Positions 8,437-16,779 of a stretch of 64,000 bases of DNA are shown here, piece by piece; within the stretch, counting starts at the first letter, position 1, and each line of letters opens with the position of its first letter. Under the pieces are notes generated by a model that saw only the letters and a list, made by a program, of their open reading frames with translations, was not told where the DNA came from and made no database searches. This DNA is from UBA6168 sp965222975 (GTDB taxonomy: Bacteria; Bacteroidota; Bacteroidia; Chitinophagales; Saprospiraceae): contig CBDCVJ010000029.1 in NCBI GenBank assembly GCA_965222975.1, positions 62,001 through 126,000 on the forward strand, written 5' to 3'. The translations under genes and the position numbers were made by a program.

Positions 8437-9006
8437 TTAATTAGGCATTTCTGAAAAAACCGCAACTATCTCAACCTTTATTTTCATTTTAGAGCAACGT
8501 CCATAAGGATTTTCGAACCCCATAAATAATTGTGCTTCGCCCGTATTTTCGAAATAGCCAATTTCAGAATCTGCATGTGTTGAACCCCCAATGGGATGTT
8601 TTCTATATTGGCAATGCTCAAACTTGTAAATGTTTTGCCAATCGGCTATTAGGTAGGTATTGACAAATTTTTCCGACTTTTCGGTTTTTATTAAAAATGG
8701 CATATCGGCCAAAGGCAACTCTTTTTCAACCGCCGTTACTTTTGAAAGCAACCCTGCTTCTTCATTCATTTCCCGATCGACGGGAAGAACAGTGAATTCG
8801 TAAAAAAATCCGATAGCGTCTTTTGGCAGCGTAAATGGTACAGCCTCTTTGTCGGAGCAGTGGTAAAAGATGCCATGTTTTAATGTAAATATCTTGGGGC
8901 TTTCCAATAGGTTTTCAAAATGATATTCTTGTGCATAGCCATTATCCGCGGAAAAGGTGATTACAAATAAGTACGCTAAAAATAGATTTATTACTTTTTT
9001 CATCAT
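8437..9006 (-). CDS. Secreted protein of unknown function (paralogue A)
   Basis: A 189-aa protein with a clear signal peptide (MMKKVINLFLAYLFVITFSADNGYAQ) and a mature domain homologous to its downstream neighbour at 7834-8376. The pair differ at most positions, so the duplication is old or diverging quickly; the conserved parts are the segment after the signal peptide, the LP...FFY strand, the EIGYFENTGEAQLFMGFE stretch and the terminal KIKVEIVAV strand. Two cysteines (CSDK and EHCQY) are roughly matched by Cys in the paralogue (KKCEC, SQCGF), which could form a disulfide. It is probably the first gene of the two-gene unit. The minus-strand word CATATTTG (9034-9041) upstream resembles a -7 box with one mismatch. 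No function can be assigned. Confidence 0.75.
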   Translation of the reverse strand: MMKKVINLFLAYLFVITFSADNGYAQEYHFENLLESPKIFTLKHGIFYHCSDKEAVPFTLPKDAIGFFYEFTVLPVDREMNEEAGLLSKVTAVEKELPLADMPFLIKTEKSEKFVNTYLIADWQNIYKFEHCQYRKHPIGGSTHADSEIGYFENTGEAQLFMGFENPYGRCSKMKIKVEIVAVFSEMPN

Positions 9007-9299
9007 TTAAGTTTTTATGTTGAAATGATGGCACAAATATGTTCATGTATTTCAGGTCTAAAAATTTTGATTGACCAACACCTCAAAACAATTCACAAAA
9101 CCCCTTCCCTGTCGTATTACTTGGGTTGTACAGTGAAATGGCCAGTTTGTCAACTAAAACCGGACAGAAGTACCATAATTCTTAGAATGAATAAACTGGG
9201 TATTATATTCGCAGCCACCTGAAAACTGAGTTGCCGGGAATGTGCCTCCAAAACCCCAAGTTATGGAAGTACTTGCCAAATAATCACTCACATAGCAAA

Positions 9300-10334
9300 A
9301 TGCAATTACCTTCATTTTTTAAAACCAAACCTGGGGCCGTCCTTTTGCATATATTGGCGTGGACGGTTTTTTATGCCCGTGACATATATAACTATATCGT
9401 TGATCCTCCTGAACATGACATAGTGTGGCTTGACCTTTCCTATAAATTTTTGATTATCTCTACTTTCTATTTATTCTTTTATTGGATTTGGCCGAAGATT
9501 TTAAAACCCGGAAAATATTTAATGGTTATCCCAGGCATATTGATTGGAGTTGCATATTTTATTGGTGGCCGGTATTTAATCCAAGAGCAATTGTTCCCTG
9601 CGGTTCTTGGATTTGGAAATTATTTTATTGACTATGATTTCTTTTTTTATGTTGATGATAATTTTTTCCGGGCTTTTAAAATGATTATGTACAGCCTTGC
9701 TATTTTTCTTTTTGTTGAAAAAGTGGCAACCGATAAAAAAAGAGAACAAAAAGCAACTGCCCAAACAGAAGCCGAACTGTCTTTTTTGCGAAGCCAAATA
9801 AATCCCCATTTTTTATTTAACATGCTAAACTATTTGCATACGGAAGCTTACATTAAAGATGAAAAATTGGCAGGCTCCATTTTACAGCTATCCGATCTGC
9901 TTCGGTATTCTACCCAAAAGAGCAATAAATTGGGCGCAAAATTGGAAGACGAAATTTACCATCTAAAAAATTATATTGAGCTTTATAAAAAGCGGTTTGG
10001 CGAAAAATGCTATGTGAATTATGCGCAGAATGGAATGCCGGGGCATCAACGGGTAGAACCTTTGCTTTTTATCCCGTTTGTGGAAAACGCCTTTAAACAT
10101 GGTGTTTATACCAAGCCAGAATCACCCATTGAAATAAACGTAGATATTAATAATGACAAAATTTCTTTTACTTGTTCCAATAAAATAATTCATTCGGAAA
10201 AAGACAGGGGGAGTGGAATTGGATTGCAAAACGTCCAGCAAAGATTGAAATTATTGTACCCAGAAAAGCACAACCTTGCTATAAATGAAAAAGGCGATAC
10301 CTTTAGGGTCAATTTAACAATCAATTTAGCATGA
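9300..10334 (+). CDS. LytS-type sensor histidine kinase
   Basis: A membrane histidine kinase of the His_kinase (PF06580) class, 344 aa from the ATG at 9300; I prefer this start because the upstream in-frame segment to 9231 is polar and ends directly before a typical kinase N-terminus. Several hydrophobic helices cover residues about 12-140 with no recognisable sensor fold. The kinase part has the phospho-acceptor in SQINPHFLFN (H170), the N-box PFVENAFKHG and the G-box GSGIGLQNVQQRL. It overlaps the LytTR regulator gene by ATGA, so the two are translationally coupled and form one two-component pair. The signal sensed is unknown. Confidence 0.92.
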   Translation: MQLPSFFKTKPGAVLLHILAWTVFYARDIYNYIVDPPEHDIVWLDLSYKFLIISTFYLFFYWIWPKILKPGKYLMVIPGILIGVAYFIGGRYLIQEQLFPAVLGFGNYFIDYDFFFYVDDNFFRAFKMIMYSLAIFLFVEKVATDKKREQKATAQTEAELSFLRSQINPHFLFNMLNYLHTEAYIKDEKLAGSILQLSDLLRYSTQKSNKLGAKLEDEIYHLKNYIELYKKRFGEKCYVNYAQNGMPGHQRVEPLLFIPFVENAFKHGVYTKPESPIEINVDINNDKISFTCSNKIIHSEKDRGSGIGLQNVQQRLKLLYPEKHNLAINEKGDTFRVNLTINLA

Positions 10335-11068
10335 ACATCTTCAACTGCATAGCCATAGACGACGAACCACATGCGCTGAAAATATTGCAGGCGTATATTT
10401 CCAAAACACCTTTTTTGGAATTGGAGGCCAGCTTTCAATCCCCGTTGGAAGCTATTCCATTTTTAGAGAAAAATAAAGTTGACATTTTATTTCTCGACAT
10501 TCAAATGCCAGAACTCACCGGGCTGCAATTCCTCAACATCTTAAAAATGAGGCCAGCCGTAATACTCACCACCGCTTATTCGGAATATGCCCTCGACAGC
10601 TATGAATACGACGTCGAAGATTATTTATTAAAACCATATTCTTTTGAACGTTTTTTAAAAGCAGTACAAAAAATACACAAAAACAAAAAAACAGATTCAA
10701 TTGAAAATTCGACTACGAAAAATCTATCTGACGAAACCGCACCAAACACTATTTTCATAAAAGGGGATGCAAAAAATAAATATTACCAAGTAGAAATTTC
10801 CAATATCACTTGCATAGAAGGGTTGCGAAACTATTTGGCTGTTTACCAAAAGGACGCAAAAAAAATAGTGACTTTACAAAGTATGAAAGCGATAGAAGAA
10901 GAATTGCCTTCTGACCGCTTTGTGCGCATTCATAAATCTTTTATCATCAATATGGATCATGTGGAAATGGTGGAAGGGAATGCTGTTACGATTGGTGAAA
11001 AACGCTTGCCGATTGGCGGGAGTTTTAGGAATTCTTTTTTTGAAAGGATTGGAAAGAAACAATCGTAA
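10331..11068 (+). CDS. LytTR-family response regulator
   Basis: A 245-aa regulator with an N-terminal receiver (acidic pair D10/D11, phospho-acceptor D56 in FLDIQMP, T80/T81, K101 in LLKPYSF) and a C-terminal LytTR DNA-binding domain from about residue 145 (IFIKGDAKNKYYQVEISNITCIEGLRNY is split here as IFIKGDAKNKYY then ITCIEGLRNY; end RFVRIHKSFIINMDHV). It is the partner of the overlapping LytS-type kinase. LytTR proteins bind short direct repeats upstream of target genes; targets here are unknown. Its stop codon is followed at once by an octamer repeat array. The frame is complete. Confidence 0.94.
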   Translation: MNIFNCIAIDDEPHALKILQAYISKTPFLELEASFQSPLEAIPFLEKNKVDILFLDIQMPELTGLQFLNILKMRPAVILTTAYSEYALDSYEYDVEDYLLKPYSFERFLKAVQKIHKNKKTDSIENSTTKNLSDETAPNTIFIKGDAKNKYYQVEISNITCIEGLRNYLAVYQKDAKKIVTLQSMKAIEEELPSDRFVRIHKSFIINMDHVEMVEGNAVTIGEKRLPIGGSFRNSFFERIGKKQS

Positions 11069-11098
11069 CAATCAAACAATCAAACAATCAAACAATCC
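11069..11098. repeat. CAATCAAA octamer repeat after the LytTR gene stop
   Basis: Three exact CAATCAAA units (11069-11092) plus a partial fourth directly follow the TAA stop (11066-11068) of the LytTR regulator gene. Like the octamer before the methyltransferase gene, the unit length is not a multiple of three. It lies in the spacer between two convergent genes and has no visible hairpin. Confidence 0.6.
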
Positions 11099-11113
11099 AG
11101 CAATATTTATCTT

Positions 11114-13279
11114 TTAAAAATTATGTCCCGCCGAAACAAACACCTCCGTACTAAAATCTTTCATCGGAATGCCCAATTGAATTTTCAATGGTCCAATGAG
11201 CGTTTCCATTCCATATCCCAAATACAACCCTTGTTGCCATTCCGAATTTACCAAATCGGCTGCCTTTTCTTCCAGTGTTGAAATATTATACCCTGCCCAA
11301 ACGTGATGATTTTTGAAAATTTCAAAGCGCATGTTGTATCCCAAAGCCGCCATATTCTGACCATTATACCGCATAAGTGGCAAGCCGGGCTGCCAGATCA
11401 AATTGGAACGCAAATGATTATAAAGACCACCTTGATAGAAAAGATATTGGTGGTCAACTACCCTTGTGGCCATGCCGAGGTCAGCAGATAATTTACCTGT
11501 AATTCTTTTGGAAAAAGGGATCAATTTAAAATAACCCGCAGAAAGCCATATATTTTTATCTGCATCATTAAGGTTGGAAATGGAAGGGGTGATGAATTTT
11601 GATGACACATAATATTTAGAGCCTTTTGTCGGATAATAGGTCTTATTTAACCGATCAACCGACATATCCAGAAAATAATTAAATAAATGCTTCTCCAATG
11701 GTTTTAAAATATTCTGATCAGCGTTTTCATTAAACCCGTACCATTGCCATTCAAGTCCAGTGGATACTTGCATGCTATTGAATGGATTCCATTGAAGGCC
11801 GCTTTTTACCTCAACTTGATTATGCTGGAATAAATCATAATCATTGCTGTCATCTTCTTTAAACTGAAAATAATCGTTCCCTTTTAAAGTAGCTGTAATA
11901 AATGGCGTATAAATTTTGAGCGACCTGAAAATATAATGCATTTGAAAATATGGGTTGCGGTTGAGCCGCATTTCGATTGCGCCATAATCCCCACCGACTA
12001 AGGTGTTTCGGAGACTTGCATTTAATAGGAGTGATGCCCCAAAGTCGTTGTCGTACCGCAAACCAATTTTAAAAAAATCACTGTTTTTTTCTTCAAGGAA
12101 TAATTTTAAAATATTACTATCATTTTCTCTATCAATACGGTAACGCATGGATTCAATTAAATTGGAGGCTTGTAATTTTTCCATCGCTTCTTGCACATCA
12201 GAATAATAAACAGGTTCTCCGAGGGGCAATTGCAATATGTTTTTTATTTTTTCTTCTTTGATATATTTTTCTCCAATAATAGAAATACTATCAAGCGTTC
12301 TTACTCTATCCTCGACAATTAATGTTGTTTTCTTTTGATAATGATCGCGCTTATATTTTTTTAATTCTTCTGCCATTTCTTCAGCAGCCATCCTCCCCCT
12401 TCTTATCAATTCTTCTGTTTTTTCAAAATCGCTTGCACTGAGGTCGGGCAAAAAGACATTAACCAGCACGTCCGGCTCGTCCTCATATTCGCAGCGCACT
12501 TTATTCATCACGATTTCGTACGTCCTGCCAATCAGTCCTAAAAGTCCTGATGAAGTGCCTGCTGAATCGTATTCTATTAATTGTACCCCAATGACGAGAT
12601 CCGCCCCTTTTTGCCGCATTTGCCGCACGGGAAAATTATTGAACATGCCCCCGTCCACCAAAAGCATATCATCCATTTTCACAGGGTTGAACACCAGCGG
12701 GATAGACATGGTAGAACGCAATACATCAGGTAAGTACCCTCTGCTAAAAACAACTTGGTCTTCAAATTCGAGGTCGGCAGCTATACAATAAAAAGGGGTC
12801 GGCAATTTTTCAAAATCCCGTATTTCCAAAGCGGGGGCACAGAGTTCTTGGATTTTTTGGTAAATATTGGTGCCGTCTATTAGCGCATTCCCCAAAGCGA
12901 CCTGAGTGCCTTTCCGCTCTGCCGAAAAAATAAACCGCTCTTGCTCGTTGCGGGCGTCGAAAGGCGCTTTGTCCCGGTCAATATCATTTCCTATCATCAC
13001 CGACCAGTCCATTTCCATTGCTATTTCTTCCAGTTGGGCAGGGGTGTATCCTATAGCATAGAGACCACCGACCAAACCGCCCATGCTTGTGCCGCCAATT
13101 CGGTCAATGGGGATTTCCAGTTCTTCCAATACTTGAAGCACGCCGATATGGGCCAGGCCGAGTGCGCCGCCGCCTGCGAGGACGACGCCGATTTCATTAT
13201 TTTTTTTGTTTTGGGAAAAAATTAATGTGGGAACAATTAATAAAAATATTAGGCACGAAAAATAGATGCGTTTTGTCAT
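11114..13279 (-). CDS. Patatin-like phospholipase fused to POTRA and outer-membrane barrel
   Basis: A 721-aa protein with a signal peptide (residues 1-22) and a patatin lipase domain: oxyanion GGGALG (36-41), nucleophile S65 in GTSMG, and catalytic Asp in VDGG (D208). Residues about 325-395 look like one POTRA unit (SISIIGEKYIKEEKIKNIL), followed by a beta-barrel to the C-terminal Phe. This is the architecture of PlpD-type proteins (type Vd secretion), in which the barrel anchors or exports the lipase; the reaction is acyl hydrolysis of phospholipids. Surface exposure versus periplasmic location of the lipase cannot be told from sequence. The HNH gene lies 18 bp upstream on the same strand. 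Confidence 0.92.
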   Translation of the reverse strand: MTKRIYFSCLIFLLIVPTLIFSQNKKNNEIGVVLAGGGALGLAHIGVLQVLEELEIPIDRIGGTSMGGLVGGLYAIGYTPAQLEEIAMEMDWSVMIGNDIDRDKAPFDARNEQERFIFSAERKGTQVALGNALIDGTNIYQKIQELCAPALEIRDFEKLPTPFYCIAADLEFEDQVVFSRGYLPDVLRSTMSIPLVFNPVKMDDMLLVDGGMFNNFPVRQMRQKGADLVIGVQLIEYDSAGTSSGLLGLIGRTYEIVMNKVRCEYEDEPDVLVNVFLPDLSASDFEKTEELIRRGRMAAEEMAEELKKYKRDHYQKKTTLIVEDRVRTLDSISIIGEKYIKEEKIKNILQLPLGEPVYYSDVQEAMEKLQASNLIESMRYRIDRENDSNILKLFLEEKNSDFFKIGLRYDNDFGASLLLNASLRNTLVGGDYGAIEMRLNRNPYFQMHYIFRSLKIYTPFITATLKGNDYFQFKEDDSNDYDLFQHNQVEVKSGLQWNPFNSMQVSTGLEWQWYGFNENADQNILKPLEKHLFNYFLDMSVDRLNKTYYPTKGSKYYVSSKFITPSISNLNDADKNIWLSAGYFKLIPFSKRITGKLSADLGMATRVVDHQYLFYQGGLYNHLRSNLIWQPGLPLMRYNGQNMAALGYNMRFEIFKNHHVWAGYNISTLEEKAADLVNSEWQQGLYLGYGMETLIGPLKIQLGIPMKDFSTEVFVSAGHNF

Positions 13280-13297
13280 CTGATGGTATATGTTCGG

Positions 13298-13693
13298 TTA
13301 TTGAGTCATAATACGGCGTTCTATTATCCTGTTCACTTCATTTATCTTGAGCATTTTAACAGTGACCTCTCCAATATTTGTCTTTGATAAAATCAACCCA
13401 TTGTCCATTTCAAAATGCTCGTCCCAAATGTCATTCCTAGGATCAAAGAAACGCACAAAAGTCCTGTCTGGAAGAAGGACACTCCCTATATCACTACCTT
13501 TATAATTATTGCAAGGAAAACAAGAGTAGGCAAGATTTTCAAGTATGGTTAACCCTCCATGTTTAATGCTTATAATATGATCTATTTCAAAAGAAAAAAA
13601 TGACTGCTCCACATGTAATTTACAATATTCACAACAATCATCAGCCCGAATGGCTATCGCTGTTCGGGTTTTTGTGGATATATACCTTGTCAT
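13298..13693 (-). CDS. HNH endonuclease family protein
   Basis: A 131-aa protein with an HNH/treble-clef nuclease core: zinc knuckle CEYC, the catalytic segment FEIDHIISIKHGG (DH pair), the Asn of ENLAYSC and a second knuckle CFPCN followed by NYKGSD. The remaining part (FFDPRNDIWDEHFEM) is typical of a subgroup of stand-alone HNH proteins found widely in Cyanobacteria, Chloroflexi and Bacteroidota. Its start overlaps the preceding 79-aa gene by 4 bp (ATGA), so they are translationally coupled. Biological role is unknown; it is not inside an intron or intein, so a homing role is not indicated. Confidence 0.88.
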   Translation of the reverse strand: MTRYISTKTRTAIAIRADDCCEYCKLHVEQSFFSFEIDHIISIKHGGLTILENLAYSCFPCNNYKGSDIGSVLLPDRTFVRFFDPRNDIWDEHFEMDNGLILSKTNIGEVTVKMLKINEVNRIIERRIMTQ

Positions 13694-13929
13694 GCTGCCA
13701 TTCTTTTTTTTGCTCTCAACTTGGCTATCCTCATTATATGCTCAATCATCATGAAATGGTCCAGTTCCTGTTTTTCCTCTTCTGATATCTGATCGTTTCT
13801 TTTTTTCTCCAACAATGAACTGACCCTTTCCTGCATTTTTTTGGAAGGCTTAAATGATAAGATTTCTTCCGGCGTAGGGCAAGAAGTCAACAAATCTACA
13901 ATTTCATCGAATGCACGATTAGTTACCAT
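13690..13929 (-). CDS. Small conserved partner of HNH endonuclease
   Basis: A 79-aa, helical, Lys/Glu-rich protein (MVTNRAFDEIVDLLTSCPTP..., ending IMRIAKLRAKKRMAA) with no signal peptide or membrane segment. To my knowledge similar small proteins with a C-terminal IMRxxKxRAxKK tail are encoded directly before HNH genes of this subgroup in several phyla. The 4-bp overlap with the HNH gene and the fixed order suggest a functional pair, possibly a toxin-antitoxin or nuclease-adaptor arrangement, but that is inference. It sits 51 bp downstream of metX on the same strand. Confidence 0.7.
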   Translation of the reverse strand: MVTNRAFDEIVDLLTSCPTPEEILSFKPSKKMQERVSSLLEKKRNDQISEEEKQELDHFMMIEHIMRIAKLRAKKRMAA

Positions 13930-13980
13930 AGTTAAACTATTTATTTTAAAACGGCTCTAAAATTAATCCAAATCTTCCAT

Positions 13981-15042
13981 TTATACAACTACCACACTTT
14001 TCCGCCACTCCAAAATTGCCCGTTTAATTTTCTCCGTTTCCACTAAGAAACCATCGTGCCCAAACTCTGACTCAATCTCGCAATAAGTGGAGTTCGGCAA
14101 ATGGGCATGCAAAAACCGCTGCTCCTCAGGCGGAATCAAAATATCTGTATTAACCGAAATAATTAGCGCAGGCATTTGCAATTGCTGCAAAGCCTTTGCA
14201 GCCCCGCCTCGGTCACGTCCCATATCGTGGGTGTCGAGTGTTTTTACCATGTGCCAATAGCATTGAGCATAAAATCGGCGCTCCAATTTCTGGCCTTGGT
14301 AACGGATATAAGAGGCCGCCCTGAAATCGTCCAATTTTTCTTCATGGTCAGTTTGGCGGGACTTGTATGAACGGAAAGTACGGTAGGTGAGCAGGGCCAT
14401 GCCACGGGCAGCTTTTAGACCATTTTTTCCCGCATCATCTTTGTCATCTTGCCAAGTGGGGTCAGCCTGAATAGCAAGGCGCTGTGCTTCGTGGGTGCTA
14501 ATAGCCCAAGCCGTTTCCTTGGCACTTGTCACGAGCAGAGCAATACTTTTTATTTTTTCTTTTTGGAGAAATGCAAATTCCATTACTTGGTGGCCACCAC
14601 ATGAGCCCCCGATGCAGAGTGCTATCTCTTCAATCCTTAAATGTTGTTTTAATAGTTGGTGGCAATTCACCCAATCCCTGATACTAATGAATGGAAAATC
14701 AATCCCATACGCTTTTCCAGTTTTTGGAGAAACACTGCGGGGTCCTGTGCTGCCATAACAAGAACCCAACACATTGGCACAAACGACGAAATATTTTTCT
14801 GGATCGAACACATTGCCTGTGCCATAAAGTCCTTCCCACCAGTCGGCCACATCGGAATTGGCAGTGAGCGCATGGCATACCCAAATGACGTTGTCTTTGG
14901 CAGCATTCAACTTTCCATAGGTATGATAGGCAATGGTCACCTCCGGCAGGGTGGCGCCAGATTCGAGGACAACCGTTTTATCATGGTGATAAAATTGCAG
15001 GTCTTCAATGTGGACGGGGATGGTGTAGTTTGTTTTTTTCAA
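13981..15042 (-). CDS. metX: Homoserine O-acetyltransferase (MetX-type)
   Basis: An alpha/beta-hydrolase-fold acyltransferase of 353 aa that activates homoserine with acetyl-CoA (some MetX use succinyl-CoA) for methionine synthesis. The triad is visible: nucleophile S147 in GGSCGGHQ, D300 in NTDILIPPEE and H329 in FGHDGF. The canonical elbow is GGSMGGMQ, so Cys148 and His151 are departures that could affect substrate choice. GSCYGSTGP (93-101) is the family loop. The gene follows metZ on the same strand, with a long perfect hairpin in the 121-bp spacer. The two enzymes act in sequence to make homocysteine by direct sulfhydrylation. Confidence 0.92.
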   Translation of the reverse strand: MKKTNYTIPVHIEDLQFYHHDKTVVLESGATLPEVTIAYHTYGKLNAAKDNVIWVCHALTANSDVADWWEGLYGTGNVFDPEKYFVVCANVLGSCYGSTGPRSVSPKTGKAYGIDFPFISIRDWVNCHQLLKQHLRIEEIALCIGGSCGGHQVMEFAFLQKEKIKSIALLVTSAKETAWAISTHEAQRLAIQADPTWQDDKDDAGKNGLKAARGMALLTYRTFRSYKSRQTDHEEKLDDFRAASYIRYQGQKLERRFYAQCYWHMVKTLDTHDMGRDRGGAAKALQQLQMPALIISVNTDILIPPEEQRFLHAHLPNSTYCEIESEFGHDGFLVETEKIKRAILEWRKSVVVV

Positions 15043-15072
15043 AACTTTTCTGTTGTAAGTCGCATAGGAATT

Positions 15073-15168
15073 TTTGATTAACGATTAAAGGAATAACGAT
15101 TAACGATTTTTGATTTTTCCGCACAAATCAAAAATCGTTAATCGTTATTCCTTTAATCGTTAATCAAA
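15073..15168. repeat. 44-bp perfect inverted repeat between metZ and metX
   Basis: Arms 15073-15116 and 15125-15168 are perfect complements over 44 bp around an 8-nt loop. Each arm is itself built from the iterated word AACGATTAA / GATTAACGAT. The right arm contains the metZ stop (TGA complement at 15164-15166). In mRNA it would form a very stable hairpin between metZ and metX and could act as partial terminator, processing site or stability element. No clear U-tract is present. Confidence 0.85.
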
Positions 15169-16330
15169 TACTCTTCAAAAGTGCTCGGTCAATATCCTCC
15201 ACAATATCATCAATATGCTCCAGGCCAGCGGACACGCGTATCAACCCATTTGTAATACCGACTTCCTGCCTTGCTTCTTCTGTCAATTTTGCATGCGTCG
15301 TCGAGGCAGGATGGGTACAGATGGTACGCGTATCGCCTAAGTTGGCGCTCAATGATAAAAGGGAAATAGAATCGAGAAAACGCCGCCCCTGCTCCAAGCC
15401 ACCTTTTACTTCAAAGGTAACCAACCCGCCCCCTTTTTTCATTTGCTTTTTGGCAATGGCGCAGGAAGGGTGACTATTGAGAAAGGGGTATTTTACATTA
15501 AATACTTGTTTATGTTTGGATAAAAAATGTGCTAATGCCAACGCATTTTCGCAATGCCGATCCATGCGCACAGCCAGCGTTTCCAAACTCTTCGATAATA
15601 CCCAGGCATTGAATGGCGAAAGTGACGGCCCTGTGCTACGACAGAAGTTTTTCACCTCTAAAACCAGTTCATCGTTACCAGCGACTACACCACCAAGTAC
15701 CCTTCCCTGCCCATCAATGAATTTGGTCGCCGAGTGGGTAATAATATCTGCTCCATATTTTGCTGGCAATTGTAAATAAGGCGTGGCGAAGCAATTGTCC
15801 ACATTAAATAATAAGTTGTGCGCTTTCGCAAATTGCCCAGCGACCTCCAAATTAATAATATCGAGACCTGGGTTCGAGGGCGTTTCCACTAAAAGCATTT
15901 TGGTGTTGGGTTTCAATTTTTCCTCCCATTTTTCAGGGGCATTTGGATCAACAAAATCGGTGCTAATGCCCCATTTTGAAAGGTGTATCGAAATAATATT
16001 ATAGGTAGAACCAAATAACGCCCGCGACGCCAACACATGGTCGCCCGTTTTTAAAAAAGCCATCAGCGACGCAAAAACGGCCGCCATGCCTGTGGCAGTG
16101 GAATGGGCATTTTCCACCCCTTCCAATGCTGCTATTTTTTCTTCAAATTCCCGGCAGGAAGGATTGGTGAAACGGCTGTAAATATTGCCTTCTTGCTCCC
16201 CTGCAAATAATGATCGCATCTGCTCTGCATTTTCAAAAACAAAACTGGAGGTTGGGAAAATGGGGGTGCTGTGTTCCCGATGTTGGGTGCGTTCGGTTTG
16301 GGTGCGGATGGCCTTTGTCTCGAAATGCAT
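15164..16330 (-). CDS. metZ: O-acetyl/O-succinylhomoserine sulfhydrylase (MetZ-type)
   Basis: A cystathionine-gamma-synthase family PLP enzyme of 388 aa. The PLP lysine is K203 in HSATKFIDGQGR; other family marks are YSRFTNPSC (51-59), ETPSNP (149-154) and SLGDTRT-like SANLGDTRTICTHPAST near the C-terminus. It replaces the acyl group of activated homoserine with sulfide to give homocysteine. Distinguishing acetyl- from succinyl-homoserine specificity is not possible by eye; the neighbouring metX favours O-acetylhomoserine. It is the first gene of the metZ-metX unit and is preceded by about 310 nt of structured leader (16331-16640). Confidence 0.92.
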   Translation of the reverse strand: MHFETKAIRTQTERTQHREHSTPIFPTSSFVFENAEQMRSLFAGEQEGNIYSRFTNPSCREFEEKIAALEGVENAHSTATGMAAVFASLMAFLKTGDHVLASRALFGSTYNIISIHLSKWGISTDFVDPNAPEKWEEKLKPNTKMLLVETPSNPGLDIINLEVAGQFAKAHNLLFNVDNCFATPYLQLPAKYGADIITHSATKFIDGQGRVLGGVVAGNDELVLEVKNFCRSTGPSLSPFNAWVLSKSLETLAVRMDRHCENALALAHFLSKHKQVFNVKYPFLNSHPSCAIAKKQMKKGGGLVTFEVKGGLEQGRRFLDSISLLSLSANLGDTRTICTHPASTTHAKLTEEARQEVGITNGLIRVSAGLEHIDDIVEDIDRALLKSI

Positions 16331-16339
16331 GTTGGTGAA

Positions 16340-16545
16340 TAGTTGATTAGTGATTAGGGGTGTTAAGAGAAATTTGACAAAGAAAAAATCTGACGCTGAT
16401 TTTTATGATTTCACTGATCTACGCTGGCGAAGCCAGCGGGTTGAACAGTGTAAACCAGCGAAATCATAAAAATCAGCGTCATAAAAATAAAGCCATTCAT
16501 TTCTCTTAACACCTACCCCTAATTAGTGATCAGTGATTAGTTGGG
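16340..16545. repeat. Nested long inverted repeats in the metZ leader
   Basis: Three nested perfect stems share one centre: GGTGTTAAGAGAAAT (16359-16373) with 16499-16513; GACGCTGATTTTTATGATTT plus C (16392-16412) with 16460-16480; and CGCTGGC-GAA-GCCAGCG (16422-16438) offset inside. Further flanking words (AGTGATTAGGGG and its approximate complement) extend pairing to about 16340-16545. The whole forms a roughly 205-nt imperfect hairpin upstream of metZ. AATCAGCGTCA-type words recur as intergenic repeats in Bacteroidota, so this may be a repeat rather than a gene-specific regulator. Confidence 0.7.
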
Positions 16546-16779
16546 CTAAAAGCTTAGGTGGTCAAAACGACCATTGCTTCAAAGCCGAAGAGTGGCGACC
16601 CTGTTTGTAATATTTAGGTGCTAATTAATTTGGGAAGGGCGAAGATAGAATGGTCAATAATACAAGGACAAGTAGGGGTATTTTTTTAAGTAAATGCTAA
16701 CATAGGAATGTAGAATTAAGAATGAAAAATGAAAAATGAACACGCATATATTATTCTTCATTTTTCATTCCTCTTTAAA
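16546..16779. other. Non-coding stretch upstream of metZ
   Basis: No gene is visible. On the minus strand a short hairpin TGGTCGTTTTGACCA (16560-16574) and a longer pairing between GACCATT and AATGGTC flank the predicted leader start. I looked for S-box, SAM-II and SAM-V core sequences and found none that fits in the metZ direction. The right end holds an AT-rich direct repeat (GAAAAATGAAAAATGAA near 16724-16740) before the fadH-like gene end. Confidence 0.4.
16640..16666 (-). promoter_or_regulatory. Possible promoter of the metZ-metX unit
   Basis: Minus strand CTTG (16663-16666) and TATCTTCG (16640-16647, one mismatch to TAnnTTTG) with a 15-bp spacer. If used, the transcript would carry a leader of about 300 nt including the nested inverted repeats. 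The match is imperfect and the leader unusually long, so confidence is limited. Confidence 0.3.

Noticed and set aside
13298..13693. Homing endonuclease inside an intron or intein
   Set aside because: Flanking genes are complete and no split host gene or intron structure is visible.
16546..16640. SAM riboswitch upstream of metZ
   Set aside because: The AGGTGCTAA-like word lies on the wrong strand for metZ, and the conserved GATGAAACC/GGCAACC core is missing.
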